From Corynebacterium tuberculostearicum (lineage in GTDB: Bacteria > Actinomycetota > Actinomycetes > Mycobacteriales > Mycobacteriaceae): a DNA stretch of 64,000 nt. The translations under genes were made by a program, and so were the position numbers. How positions within the stretch are numbered: the first letter of the stretch is position 1; the number at the start of each line of letters is the position of its first letter. A model generated the notes under the pieces. It was not told where the DNA came from and did not search any database. It saw only the letters and a program-made list of their open reading frames with translations. Location: assembly GCF_030506365.1 (NCBI RefSeq), contig NZ_CP073092.1:744001-808000 (forward strand), given 5' to 3'. Below are positions 53,124 through 61,353 of the stretch, in pieces.

Positions 53124-53832
53124 CCTCGGTGGTGTGCAGCTGGCTATCTAGATCCTCGGGGGAGAGGTTGGCCCGGCTGAACTCCTGCGTCAACGGCAGG
53201 CGCAGTTCTAGGTCGGAGGCGGGGCAGAGCTCAACCGTTGCCTTATCCACTACGTAGTCCAGCACGTGGCCACCGGAGGTGCGGGCGGCGTCGATAAAGT
53301 GCACGTGGCAGCCCGGTACCGAGATTCCCTTTTCATACACGGGGGTGCGGAAGCCGCCGATGATGCCCTCGACGTCCTTAAAATGCAGCTCCTTGTCGCC
53401 GCCAACGGCCTCGGACATTGGCGGGTAGGGCTTTTCTTGCTTGACCACCGTGCGGGTGGTCACCTCCTTGAACGTGCCCACGATGCGCACCGCGTACATG
53501 TAGTTAGCGGAAGGCTCGAGCTCATCGATGAACGCGGAGAGCTGATCTCAGCGTAGGCCCGCGGGGGCGTCGGCAGTAATGCGCGGGACAAAGTTCGTGG
53601 CCACCGCATAGGGAGTGCGCTGATCCAAATCCGCAATCTGCGCGGAGCCATCGCCACGCAGTTGGTAGCAGGTGCCATCCAAAATGATCACCTCCCCGTC
53701 CAAGCCATCAAAGGTGCCGAGGCCGAAGTTGCCCTTGCCTAGCAGTTCCGAAATGGTCATTTCGCCGTCATAAATGCCGTCCAGCAAAGCGGTCATGAGG
53801 GAATTTTGGAAGATGGTATGACGAGTGAACAT
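53101..53832 (-). pseudogene. alsD: Acetolactate decarboxylase, interrupted by one in-frame TGA
   Basis: One continuous frame of 243 sense codons with a TGA at 53550-53548. The first part has FQNSLMTALLDGIYDGEMTI, LLGKGNFGLGTFDGLDGEVI and LDGTCYQLRGDG. After the stop the same frame resumes with DQLSAFIDELEPSANYMYAV, GIIGGFRTPVYEKGISVPG and the metal-binding CHVHFIDAARTSGGHVLDY. All three expected His ligands survive. The enzyme converts acetolactate to acetoin. The otherwise intact frame suggests a recent mutation, or a sequencing error. Confidence 0.88.
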
Positions 53833-53843
53833 AGTATCCAGGC

Positions 53844-53849
53844 TAGTAT
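53844..53849 (+). promoter_or_regulatory. -10 hexamer TAGTAT of purK
   Basis: TAGTAT is followed by 8 nt and GTG 53858; there is no ribosome site. It supports the MSDLKPIVT start over an upstream in-frame codon. Confidence 0.55.
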
Positions 53850-53857
53850 TGGGGGAT

Positions 53858-55027
53858 GTGAGTGACTTAAAGCCTATTGTAACTGTTTGTGGCGACGGCC
53901 AGCTGGCCCGCATGATGCAGCCGGCCGCCGCGGAACTCGATATTCACCTGCGGATTCTGGCCAGCAAGCCGGACTCCTCCGCAGCGCAGGTCACCCCGGA
54001 CGTGGTGCTGGGGGATTACACCTCCTTGGAGGAGCTGCGCGGCGTGGCAGAGGGCGCGGATGCCATTACCTTCGAGCATGAGCATGTGCCCAACGAACAC
54101 TCCGCCGCGCTTATCGACGCCGGATTTAACGTCCAGCCCCAGCCCACCGCTCTTATTTACGCGCAGGATAAGCTCAAGATGCGCGAAAAGCTCGCTGCGC
54201 TTGGCGCTCCCGTGCCGCGCTTTGCCGCCATTGACTCGGTGGCCGATGCCCGCGCCTTCTTCGACGCCGTTGATGGCCGCGCATGCCTCAAAGCCCGCCG
54301 CGGTGGATACGACGGCAAGGGCGTATGGTTCCCCACCGCCGATAATTGCTTTGAGCTGGTCTCCGAGCTGCTCGAGGCCGGTACCCCGCTGATGGCCGAG
54401 GAAAAGGTGGAACTTACCCGCGAGCTTTCCATCCTGGTCGCCCGCCGTCCTTCCGGCGAGGCCAAGGTGTGGCCGATTACCCAGTCCCGACAGGAAAACG
54501 GCATCTGCGCCGAGGCCATTGCTCCCGCCCCTGGCCTTACACCGGAACTTTCCCAGCGCGCCTCCGAGCTGGGCCTGTCCATCGCCGAGTCCCTTGGCGT
54601 GACCGGCGTGCTGGCCGTTGAGCTCTTTGCCTTCGACGGCCCTGAGGGCGAGGATATCTCCGTCAACGAATTGGCCATGCGCCCGCATAACACCGGCCAC
54701 TGGACCCAGGACGGCTGCGTTACCTCCCAATTTGAGCAGCACCTGCGCGCGGTGCTCGACCTCCCCTTGGGCGCAGTCGACGCGCTTGCACCTGTCACCG
54801 TGATGGCTAATGTCTTGGGCGCCGACGAAGATCCCACCATGCCTATGCCGGAGCGCGTCCGCGAAGTAATGGAGCGCTACCCGCAGGCCAAGATTCACCT
54901 TTACGGCAAGGATCACCGCCCTGGCCGCAAGATTGGCCACGTCAACGTCACCGGTGAAGACACCGACGAGACCCTGACCATCGCCCGTCAGGCCGCACAC
55001 TTCCTCGTGCACGCCGAATGGGCTTAA
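53858..55027 (+). CDS. purK: N5-carboxyaminoimidazole ribonucleotide synthase
   Basis: 389 residues, ATP-grasp enzyme of purine synthesis (AIR + bicarbonate + ATP). Landmarks: CGDGQLARMMQPAAAELDI, ITFEHEHVPN, YAQDKLKMREKLAALGAPVP, LKARRGGYDGKGVW, VELTRELSILVARRPSGE, NELAMRPHNTGHWTQDG and a C-terminal KIGHVNVTGED. Followed 24 bp later by purE. Confidence 0.95.
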   Translation: MSDLKPIVTVCGDGQLARMMQPAAAELDIHLRILASKPDSSAAQVTPDVVLGDYTSLEELRGVAEGADAITFEHEHVPNEHSAALIDAGFNVQPQPTALIYAQDKLKMREKLAALGAPVPRFAAIDSVADARAFFDAVDGRACLKARRGGYDGKGVWFPTADNCFELVSELLEAGTPLMAEEKVELTRELSILVARRPSGEAKVWPITQSRQENGICAEAIAPAPGLTPELSQRASELGLSIAESLGVTGVLAVELFAFDGPEGEDISVNELAMRPHNTGHWTQDGCVTSQFEQHLRAVLDLPLGAVDALAPVTVMANVLGADEDPTMPMPERVREVMERYPQAKIHLYGKDHRPGRKIGHVNVTGEDTDETLTIARQAAHFLVHAEWA

Positions 55028-55051
55028 ATTCCTGCCTGTAGAAAGGACACT

Positions 55052-55552
55052 ATGCAACCGCACGTAGGCATCATCATGGGCTCCGATTCCGATTGGCCCA
55101 CCGTTGAACCCGCCGCTCAGGTGCTCGCGGACTTCGGCATCCCCTTCGAGGTCGGCGTGGTCAGCGCCCACCGCACCCCGGAAAAGATGCTGGCCTATGC
55201 CAAGGAAGCGCATACCCGCGGGTTGAAGGCGATTATCGCCTGCGCCGGCGGTGCCGCGCACCTTCCGGGCATGGTCGCCGCGGCCACGCCGCTGCCGGTC
55301 ATCGGTATCCCTCGCGCACTGAAGGATCTCGATGGCCTCGACTCCCTCCTGTCCATTGTCCAGATGCCCAGTGGCGTGCCGGTAGCCACCGTTTCCATCG
55401 GCGGTGCGAAGAACGCCGGACTGCTCGCCGCCCGCATCCTCGGCGCTGGCGACCCCGCCATCCAAGACAAGATTGTGGACTACCAAAAGCAGATGGCCGA
55501 GGAAGTCGAGCAGAAGGAAAAGAACCTGCGCGACAAGCTGCTGGGAGAGTAG
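55052..55552 (+). CDS. purE: N5-carboxyaminoimidazole ribonucleotide mutase
   Basis: 166 residues; moves the carboxyl group of the PurK product to give [24 protein letters not shown] is the class I PurE signature, with [12 protein letters not shown] and [20 protein letters not shown] following. A charged C-terminal helix ([14 protein letters not shown]) ends it. AGAAAGGAC before the ATG. Probably co-transcribed with purK. Confidence 0.96.
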   Translation: MQPHVGIIMGSDSDWPTVEPAAQVLADFGIPFEVGVVSAHRTPEKMLAYAKEAHTRGLKAIIACAGGAAHLPGMVAAATPLPVIGIPRALKDLDGLDSLLSIVQMPSGVPVATVSIGGAKNAGLLAARILGAGDPAIQDKIVDYQKQMAEEVEQKEKNLRDKLLGE

Positions 55553-55571
55553 TTCTCCGGTCTAAGGCCAA

Positions 55572-55632
55572 ACAAAACAAGCACGTTTTAGCCAAAACCA
55601 CGTAGTTTTTCGGCAAAACGTGCTTGTTTTGT
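55572..55632. repeat. 61-bp palindrome with ACAAAACAAGCACGTTTT arms
   Basis: Perfect 18-bp arms (55572-55589 and 55615-55632), with a partly paired centre (GCC-AAAA against TTTTCGGC). It starts 20 bp after the purE stop and could end purE, but its AT-rich arms and length are unlike the other terminators here. Confidence 0.9.
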
Positions 55633-55674
55633 CTCCTAAGCTTTAGCGAAGTTCTCGTCGCCCCTTGCCAACAT

Positions 55675-55735
55675 GCAAAACAAGCACGATCGGGCAGAAT
55701 TCGCGGAGGAAAAGGATAAAACGTGCTTGCTGTGC
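55675..55735. repeat. Second inverted repeat sharing the CAAGCACG core
   Basis: GCAAAACAAGCACG (55675-55688) and CGTGCTTGCTGTGC (about 55722-55735) pair at 12 of 14 positions. With the palindrome 40 bp to the left, this gives four copies of the same core in 160 bp, in alternating orientation. Confidence 0.75.
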
Positions 55736-55809
55736 ATCGTTGTAGCCTGCGGCGTGAGGAAGCGTGCTCTAAGCTTTCGGGCAGGGGGATAATGCTCAAA
55801 GGGGGAAGC

Positions 55810-56091
55810 ATGGAAGAAGTACTGGTTTCAGGCCTAAGCAGGGGAGAACTGCAAACTCATGTACCGAATGGAAAGATAATCCGAATCGGCCGCGGGATCT
55901 ATACGTGGCGGGAACCGACTGCCATGGAGGTAGCTCGCATCCTACACAAGCGGTGGCCTGGAATCATGCTTTCAGGCAGCTCTGCGGTGCAGCTGTACTC
56001 CAAGAAGGAGATGACCTTTCCTCTGAAATTTGCCTACAGGCATGTCGTGAGTGGTTCGCAGTGGTTTGAAGCCGAGGCAATTTACGGCTAG
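55810..56091 (+). CDS. AbiEi-like antitoxin domain protein, probably a truncated remnant (93 aa)
   Basis: Starts MEEVLVSGLSRGELQTHVPN with AAGGGGGAAGC directly upstream. The pattern GKIIRIGRGIYTW then a helix with LHKRWPGIMLSGSSAVQLY matches the N-terminal winged-helix part of AbiEi-type antitoxin/transcription factors, which are usually 200-320 aa. Here the frame stops at 93 aa, and no AbiEii-like partner is present. Its TAG overlaps the convergent Phd stop (CTAG). Confidence 0.6.
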   Translation: MEEVLVSGLSRGELQTHVPNGKIIRIGRGIYTWREPTAMEVARILHKRWPGIMLSGSSAVQLYSKKEMTFPLKFAYRHVVSGSQWFEAEAIYG

Positions 56092-56339
56092 CGCCCTTCA
56101 ATTTCTTCCGTGACCTGCTCAAAAGAGAAGCGTTCGCCGGTATCGGCTGCGCGGGCTTGGCGGAGGGCTTCAGCATCTGCGGCGGCTTCGAGGCGGTCAA
56201 GGAATGCTAGTTCTTGAGGCGAAATGATAACTGCGGCTTCCTTACCGTTGCGGGTGACAACGGTGCGGGTGCCTGCGTAGTGGGCTTGGTCAATGACCTG
56301 GCCTAAGCGGGTGCGGAGTTCGGAAAGTGGCAAAGACAA
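56088..56339 (-). CDS. Phd/YefM-family antitoxin
   Basis: 83 residues: LPLSELRTRLGQVIDQAHYA, TRTVVTRNGKEAAVIISPQE and LAFLDRLEAAADAEALRQAR are the DNA-binding/dimer core of Phd/YefM, and the C-terminus is acidic, as expected for toxin binding. The start is TTG 56339 with AGGAG upstream. It is divergent from the RelE gene rather than upstream of it on the same strand, which is unusual. Confidence 0.87.
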   Translation of the reverse strand: MSLPLSELRTRLGQVIDQAHYAGTRTVVTRNGKEAAVIISPQELAFLDRLEAAADAEALRQARAADTGERFSFEQVTEEIEGR

Positions 56340-56360
56340 TGAAAGCTCCTAATGCATCAA

Positions 56361-56375
56361 AGTACTACTAGTACT
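56361..56375. promoter_or_regulatory. Perfect palindrome between antitoxin and toxin genes (probable operator)
   Basis: AGTACTA-C-TAGTACT in the 69-bp divergent intergenic region; a further AGTAC half lies at about 56388. This is the expected kind of site for autoregulation by a Phd/YefM-type antitoxin. Confidence 0.65.
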
Positions 56376-56408
56376 AAGTTAGCAAAGAGTACAACTTTTT
56401 AAGAGGTC

Positions 56409-56675
56409 ATGGACTACAACATCGCGTTTACGCGGCAGGCTAAGCGAGAGTTACAAAAAATCCATCGGGGAAACCGAAAGCACTATCAACGGATTAAGCG
56501 CGCGATCGGTGGACTGGCTAAAGACCCATATCCACCAGGATCTATCGCTTTGTCCGGCAGGAGTGGCCGAAGAATAAGGGTGGGAAATTACCGCGTGCTG
56601 TACTCCGTTGAGGAGCAAGAAGTGCTGGTGGAAGTGTTTACCGTAGGGGCACGCGGAAACGTCTATAAGCGCTAG
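56409..56675 (+). CDS. RelE/ParE-family toxin
   Basis: 88 residues: YNIAFTRQAKRELQKIHRGN, RRIRVGNYRVLYSVEEQEVL and VEVFTVGARGNVYKR are the standard RelE fold blocks. The C-terminal Arg/Lys/Tyr (GARGNVYKR) suit an mRNA-cleaving toxin. AAGAGGTC ribosome site. Its TAG overlaps the rbsD stop on the other strand (CTAG). Confidence 0.88.
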   Translation: MDYNIAFTRQAKRELQKIHRGNRKHYQRIKRAIGGLAKDPYPPGSIALSGRSGRRIRVGNYRVLYSVEEQEVLVEVFTVGARGNVYKR

Positions 56676-57046
56676 AAGGGCACGCCGGAGCGCAGAATGA
56701 CATTGGCAAATGGCGTGGTGGACCCGGTGCGCACGACGAAGGAGGCGCGGGCGACCTCGCGCTTGAGGTCGTCATGGGAGACCTCGGTAAGCGGTACTGC
56801 GGGAAGCAGGGAGCGCACCTCGGGCGGAGTGGCATTGGCGATGGTGGCGGCTTCGACCACGACCTCCTCAAGGAGAGCCGCCAGGGTATCGGCAAAGGTG
56901 GGGATGCCGAAGGTCAGCGTGAGGTCGATGACGGGAACATCGTGGGGGATGGGCAGGCCGCAATCGGCGACAACGAAGGTATCGGTGTGCCCGAGGCGAG
57001 CGACAGCGTTGGTGAGCGCGGGATTGAGCAGACCAGATTTACGCAT
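56672..57046 (-). CDS. rbsD: D-ribose pyranase
   Basis: 124 residues, starting MRKSGLLNPALTNAVARLGH with DTFVVADCGLPIPHDVPVID (RbsD signature); catalyses beta-pyranose to beta-furanose ribose conversion. The start overlaps rbsK by 8 bp. Last gene of the ribose operon. Confidence 0.93.
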   Translation of the reverse strand: MRKSGLLNPALTNAVARLGHTDTFVVADCGLPIPHDVPVIDLTLTFGIPTFADTLAALLEEVVVEAATIANATPPEVRSLLPAVPLTEVSHDDLKREVARASFVVRTGSTTPFANVILRSGVPF

Positions 57047-57947
57047 CGGTGACCTCCGGCAGGACGGATTCGGTGGTGGGGTAGGACGGCTGTGCGCCGT
57101 TGCCGGTGGCGGCGAAGGCGCCGACGCGGGCGGCGAAGGTGGCGGCATCGACAAGCGAGGCACCGGTGAGGAGCTGGGCGCAGAAGGCACCCGCGAAGGC
57201 ATCGCCGGCGCCTGTGGTATCCACGGCGGTCACGCGCGGGGTGGGGATATCCGTGCCGCCCTCCGGGGTGGCCACGTAGGCGCCGTGGGCGCCAAGGGTG
57301 AGAACGACAGAGCGGAAACCGGCCTCTACCAGGCGGTGGGCGAGGTCGCGCGGGGCACCCTCTGCAGGTAGGCCGAGCTGGTCCAGGATGAGCCCCGCTT
57401 CATGTTCATTGGCCAGCAGGGGATCGGCCTGCAAGAGCGAGTCGCGGTCGACCTCGACCACAGGCGCGAGGTTAACCACCACTCGGCCCTGGGCCGCCTC
57501 GACCGCGGCCTGGAAACCGGAGGCAGGGATTTCGCCTTGCAGAAGGGCCACGTCGGCATCGGCGATGGTGGAGGCACGGGAGGAGACAAAGGGGGCGTCG
57601 ACAAGCGCGTTGGCTCCCGGGGAGATGACGATGGTGTTTTCGCCATCGGCCGAGACGGTAATGACGGCGAGGCCGGTGTTGGTGTCGGCCTGCTCCACTG
57701 CGCTCAGATCGATGCCGGAGGTGCGCATGTAGTGCATGGCGGGCTCGGCATAGGGATCGGAGCCGACCGCGCCCACGAAGGCCACGGTGGCGCCCAGCTG
57801 TGCGGCCGCGACAGCCTGGTTAGCGCCCTTGCCCCCGGCCAAGATGTCGCCGCCAGAGCCCAGCAGGGTCTCTCCGGGCTGTGGGTGGCGCTCGGCGTGC
57901 ACGATGAGATCGGCATTGATGGAACCGACGACGGTTAGCTTGCTCAT
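57039..57947 (-). CDS. rbsK: Ribokinase
   Basis: 302-residue PfkB-family kinase. LTVVGSINADLIVHAERHPQ, the GGKGANQAVAAAQLG loop and VTAVDTTGAGDAFAGAF (catalytic Asp, anion hole) are intact. Phosphorylates ribose to ribose 5-phosphate. ATGA overlap with rbsB upstream. Confidence 0.95.
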   Translation of the reverse strand: MSKLTVVGSINADLIVHAERHPQPGETLLGSGGDILAGGKGANQAVAAAQLGATVAFVGAVGSDPYAEPAMHYMRTSGIDLSAVEQADTNTGLAVITVSADGENTIVISPGANALVDAPFVSSRASTIADADVALLQGEIPASGFQAAVEAAQGRVVVNLAPVVEVDRDSLLQADPLLANEHEAGLILDQLGLPAEGAPRDLAHRLVEAGFRSVVLTLGAHGAYVATPEGGTDIPTPRVTAVDTTGAGDAFAGAFCAQLLTGASLVDAATFAARVGAFAATGNGAQPSYPTTESVLPEVTDA

Positions 57948-58858
57948 TGGAAATCCTCCACATTGTCGCGGGTGACGGTGATGACCTCGACGGGGACGTT
58001 CTTCTCCGCCGCGCCACCGTGCAGGAGCGTTGCGGCTTGTTCGATGGCGCGAGCACCGAGCTCTGCGGGCTGCTGGGCGATGGTAGCTTCTAGCTTGCCA
58101 TCTTTGACCGCCTTGAGGCCATCGAAGGTGCCATCAAAAGCGACAACCTTGACCTCAGAGCCGGCGCGCGAGCCCAAAGCTTCGACCGCGCCGAGCGCCA
58201 TTTCATCGTTCTCCGCAAAGATGGCCTTGATATCCGGGTTGGCCTGCAGCAGGTTGGTGGCGACGTTGAGGCCTTCCGTGCGGTCGAAATTCGCCGATTG
58301 CTTGCCGACGACCCGAATGTCCCCGTACTTCGCAATCTGCTCTTCAAAGCCCTTGCCGCGCTCCCGCGAGGCCGAAGTGCCAGCGGTGCCCTGCAGGATG
58401 AGGATATCGCCCTTTTCCCCGATGGCCTCAGCGAGCTTATCCGCCGCCTGCGCGCCACCGGCGACGTTATCGGAGGCCACCATGGAATCCAGCTCTACGC
58501 CGTTGACATCGCGATCCACGCCGATGACGGGCACGTCGTCATTTTTGATGCCGCGCACGGCTGGGGCAACGGCATCGGAATCGGTGGGGTTGACCACGAC
58601 GACCTTGGCGCCCATGGAAGTGGCATTGCCCAGCTGATTGACTTGCTGGGCGGGATCATCGGAGGCGTCTTGGATGTCTAGCGGAACGCCGAGCTCCTTC
58701 GCCTTATCCTGTGCGCCGTGGCGCAGTTCGACGAAGAAGGGGTTGGTTTGTGTCGAGAGCGCTAGCGTGATGCGGTTGCGGTCTTCTTCCGAGCGATTGC
58801 AGGAGGCAAGGCCCAGCACGAGGGCGGGTACGAGGAGGGTGGCGATGAGCTTTTTCAT
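57944..58858 (-). CDS. rbsB: D-ribose-binding lipoprotein
   Basis: 304 residues; signal MKKLIATLLVPALVLGLASC with a lipobox Cys at about 20. Periplasmic-binding-protein type 1 fold: ITLALSTQTNPFFVELRHGA, IQDASDDPAQQVNQL, PVIGVDRDVNGVELDS, FAENDEMALGAVEAL and VVAFDGTFDG. Delivers ribose to RbsC/RbsA. Confidence 0.93.
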   Translation of the reverse strand: MKKLIATLLVPALVLGLASCNRSEEDRNRITLALSTQTNPFFVELRHGAQDKAKELGVPLDIQDASDDPAQQVNQLGNATSMGAKVVVVNPTDSDAVAPAVRGIKNDDVPVIGVDRDVNGVELDSMVASDNVAGGAQAADKLAEAIGEKGDILILQGTAGTSASRERGKGFEEQIAKYGDIRVVGKQSANFDRTEGLNVATNLLQANPDIKAIFAENDEMALGAVEALGSRAGSEVKVVAFDGTFDGLKAVKDGKLEATIAQQPAELGARAIEQAATLLHGGAAEKNVPVEVITVTRDNVEDFQ

Positions 58859-58870
58859 AGCGGGTGCTCC

Positions 58871-59812
58871 TTAGTTGGCCGTCTTATTGCGGATGACGTC
58901 GAAGCCGACGGCCAGCGCGATGACCAGGCCGATGACGATCTGCTGCCAGAAAGAGGAGACGTTGAGCAGGTTCAAGCCATTGCGGATGACCGCTAGCAAG
59001 ATCGCGCCGACGAGCGTGCCGGTGGCCTTGCCTTGGCCACCGGACAGCGAGGCGCCGCCGATGACGACGGCCGCGATGGCATCGAGCTCATAGCCGGTGC
59101 CGGCCTGCGGCTGTGCGGATTCGAGGCGGCCGGCCATGACCATGCCGGCCCAGGCGGCGAAGAAACCGGAGAGTGCGAAGACGGCGATCTGGATGCGCTT
59201 GACCGGCAGGCCCGAGAGGCGGGCGGCCTCCAGGTTGCCACCGATGGCGTACATGGAACGGCCGAGTACCGTGCGCTCCAAGATGAACCAGCAGATGAGT
59301 CCGGCGATGACCATCATGATGATGGGCACGGGGAAACCGGCGATATCGCCACCAAAGGCATTGACGGACGGGGCGGTTTCAATCGGCGAGCCCTGGGAGA
59401 TGACCAGGGTGAGGCCACGGGCGATGGACATCATGGCTAGCGTCGCGATGAAGGAGGGGATCTTGCCCCACGCGGTGGCCATTCCGCAGATGGCGCCGGC
59501 CAGCGCGCCGACGATCAGGCCGAGGAGCAGGGTGAGCCAGCCAGGCAGCCCCGCGGTGGAGAACATATAGGCAGAGACCATGGCGCCGAGCGCGGCGACC
59601 GAGCCCACCGAGAGGTCGATGCCGGCGGTGACGATGACAAAGGTCATGCCGAAGGCCAAGATGGCTACCGTGGCGGCCTGGATGCCGATATTGAGCAGGT
59701 TCGCCACGGTAAGGAAGTACGGCGTAGCGATAAACAGCGCGATGCACAGGGCAATGAGGCCGACGAGCGCGCCATTATTCATCGCCCAGTTAACTACTCG
59801 ATTCTTGGTCAT
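58871..59812 (-). CDS. rbsC: Ribose ABC transporter permease
   Basis: 313 residues, eight to ten hydrophobic helices of the BPD_transp_2 family: FGMTFVIVTAGIDLSVGSVA, the GMATAWGKIPSFIATLAMM segment and AVVIGGASLSGGQGKATGTL. Overlaps rbsA by ATGA. Confidence 0.94.
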   Translation of the reverse strand: MTKNRVVNWAMNNGALVGLIALCIALFIATPYFLTVANLLNIGIQAATVAILAFGMTFVIVTAGIDLSVGSVAALGAMVSAYMFSTAGLPGWLTLLLGLIVGALAGAICGMATAWGKIPSFIATLAMMSIARGLTLVISQGSPIETAPSVNAFGGDIAGFPVPIIMMVIAGLICWFILERTVLGRSMYAIGGNLEAARLSGLPVKRIQIAVFALSGFFAAWAGMVMAGRLESAQPQAGTGYELDAIAAVVIGGASLSGGQGKATGTLVGAILLAVIRNGLNLLNVSSFWQQIVIGLVIALAVGFDVIRNKTAN

Positions 59813-61353
59813 GCTTCATCCTTGGGGTTAGTGCCGGCAGGCGCGGCAGCAGAGGCAGAGGTAGAAGAGGTCACATTGGACACTGCGAAGGCCATGACCT
59901 CGTCTTGGGTGGAGTCCTTAGGTAGCTGGCCGGCGAGTTGCCCGCCGGACATGACGAGGATGCGGTCGGACATGCCGAGCACCTCAGGCAAATCGGAGGA
60001 GGCCATGAGAACGGCGCCCCCGGCAGCGGTGACCTCATTGATGATGTTGTAAATCTCCACCTTGGCGCCAACGTCGACGCCGCGGGTGGGCTCATCGAGG
60101 AGGAGGACCTTGGAGCCGGCCAGTACCCAGCGGCCAAAGACCGCCTTTTGTTGGTTGCCGCCGGATAGGTTCCGGATGGGCTGGGAGAGATCGGCCATGC
60201 GGATGCGCAGCTTCTCCGCTACGTCACCGGCGCGGCGGCGTTGGCCGCTGCGGTCTGCCAGCCCTGCCTTAGCGGTGGGGTAGAGGGTGGCGAATCCGAG
60301 GTTATCGCCCACGGAGGCATCTAGGACTAGCGCTTGGGATTTGCGGTCTTCGGGGATATGGCCCACGCCGGCACGGATGGCGGCGCGAATATCGCCGCTG
60401 CGCAGCTGGGTGCCGCCGACGCGGATGGTGCCGGAATCGTACGGGTCAGCGCCCGCGATGGCGCGAATGAGTTCGGTGCGACCGGCGCCCACGAGCCCGG
60501 CGAGGCCGACGACTTCGCCGGCATGGACGGTGAAAGTGACGTCGTGAAAGGCGCCGTCGGCAGTCAGCTCGGAGACCTCCAGTAGGGCCTCGCCGCGCTC
60601 GGGAGGAACCTCGCGCGGGTACTGGTTTTCAATCTCGCGGCCGACCATGAGGCGCACCAGTTCGTCTTCGTCCGTATCGGCCGGGACCTCGGCGATGAAA
60701 GAGCCATCGCGCAGCACGCTGATGGTCTCTGCAATGCGCGCCAGCTCTTCCAGGTGGTGGCTGATAAAGACCATGGCCACGCCCTTGGCCTTGAGTTCCT
60801 CGAGCACGGCAAAGAGTGCATCAACCTCCTTGCCGGTGAGCGCGGCAGTAGGCTCATCCAAGATAAGAATGCGCGCGTTCATGGACAGCGCTTTGGCAAT
60901 TTCCACGAGCTGCTGCTTGGCCACGCCCAGCTCACCCACCGGCATGTCTAGGTCCACGTCCAAGCCGATAAGGTGCAGTGCCGCTTGGGCTTGTGCCTTG
61001 AGGTGTTTGCGATTGACCAACCCAAAGCGGCGTGGGGTGCGCCCGAGCATGATGTTCTCGGCCACGGACATGGTGGGCACAAGGTTGAGCTCTTGGTGGA
61101 TGGTGGCGATTCCCAGCGCCTCTGAGGACTTGGTATCTGGGATTTTCACCTCTGTGCCATCTACCAGGATGCGGCCGGAATCTGGTTCGTGAACGCCGGC
61201 GATCATCTTGATGAGGGTGGACTTGCCGGCGCCGTTTTCACCCAGCAAGGCCTGGACCTGGCCGCGGCGGACGGTGAGGTCTACACCCTTAATGACCTCC
61301 ACCGGGCCAAAGGATTTGGTGACATTATCCAGGCGCAAAACGCAGTCACTCAT
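59809..61353 (-). CDS. rbsA: Ribose ABC transporter ATP-binding protein (two ABC domains)
   Basis: 514 residues. First ABC domain: ALLGENGAGKSTLIKMIAG, LGVAKQQLVEIAKALS, RILILDEPTAALTG. Second: GLAGLVGAGRTELIRAIAG (degenerate Walker A), IRNLSGGNQQKAVFGRWVL, VLLLDEPTRGVDVGAK. Normal layout for the RbsA/MglA group. Overlaps rbsR by 4 bp. Confidence 0.95.
   Translation of the reverse strand: MSDCVLRLDNVTKSFGPVEVIKGVDLTVRRGQVQALLGENGAGKSTLIKMIAGVHEPDSGRILVDGTEVKIPDTKSSEALGIATIHQELNLVPTMSVAENIMLGRTPRRFGLVNRKHLKAQAQAALHLIGLDVDLDMPVGELGVAKQQLVEIAKALSMNARILILDEPTAALTGKEVDALFAVLEELKAKGVAMVFISHHLEELARIAETISVLRDGSFIAEVPADTDEDELVRLMVGREIENQYPREVPPERGEALLEVSELTADGAFHDVTFTVHAGEVVGLAGLVGAGRTELIRAIAGADPYDSGTIRVGGTQLRSGDIRAAIRAGVGHIPEDRKSQALVLDASVGDNLGFATLYPTAKAGLADRSGQRRRAGDVAEKLRIRMADLSQPIRNLSGGNQQKAVFGRWVLAGSKVLLLDEPTRGVDVGAKVEIYNIINEVTAAGGAVLMASSDLPEVLGMSDRILVMSGGQLAGQLPKDSTQDEVMAFAVSNVTSSTSASAAAPAGTNPKDEA

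Noticed and set aside
53867..55486. Minus-strand open frame (539 codons) across purK and purE
   Set aside because: Spans two well-supported genes on the other strand; composition typical of an antisense shadow.
55723..55809. Upstream extension of the AbiEi-like protein
   Set aside because: Would start inside the repeat cluster; ATG 55810 has a much better ribosome site.
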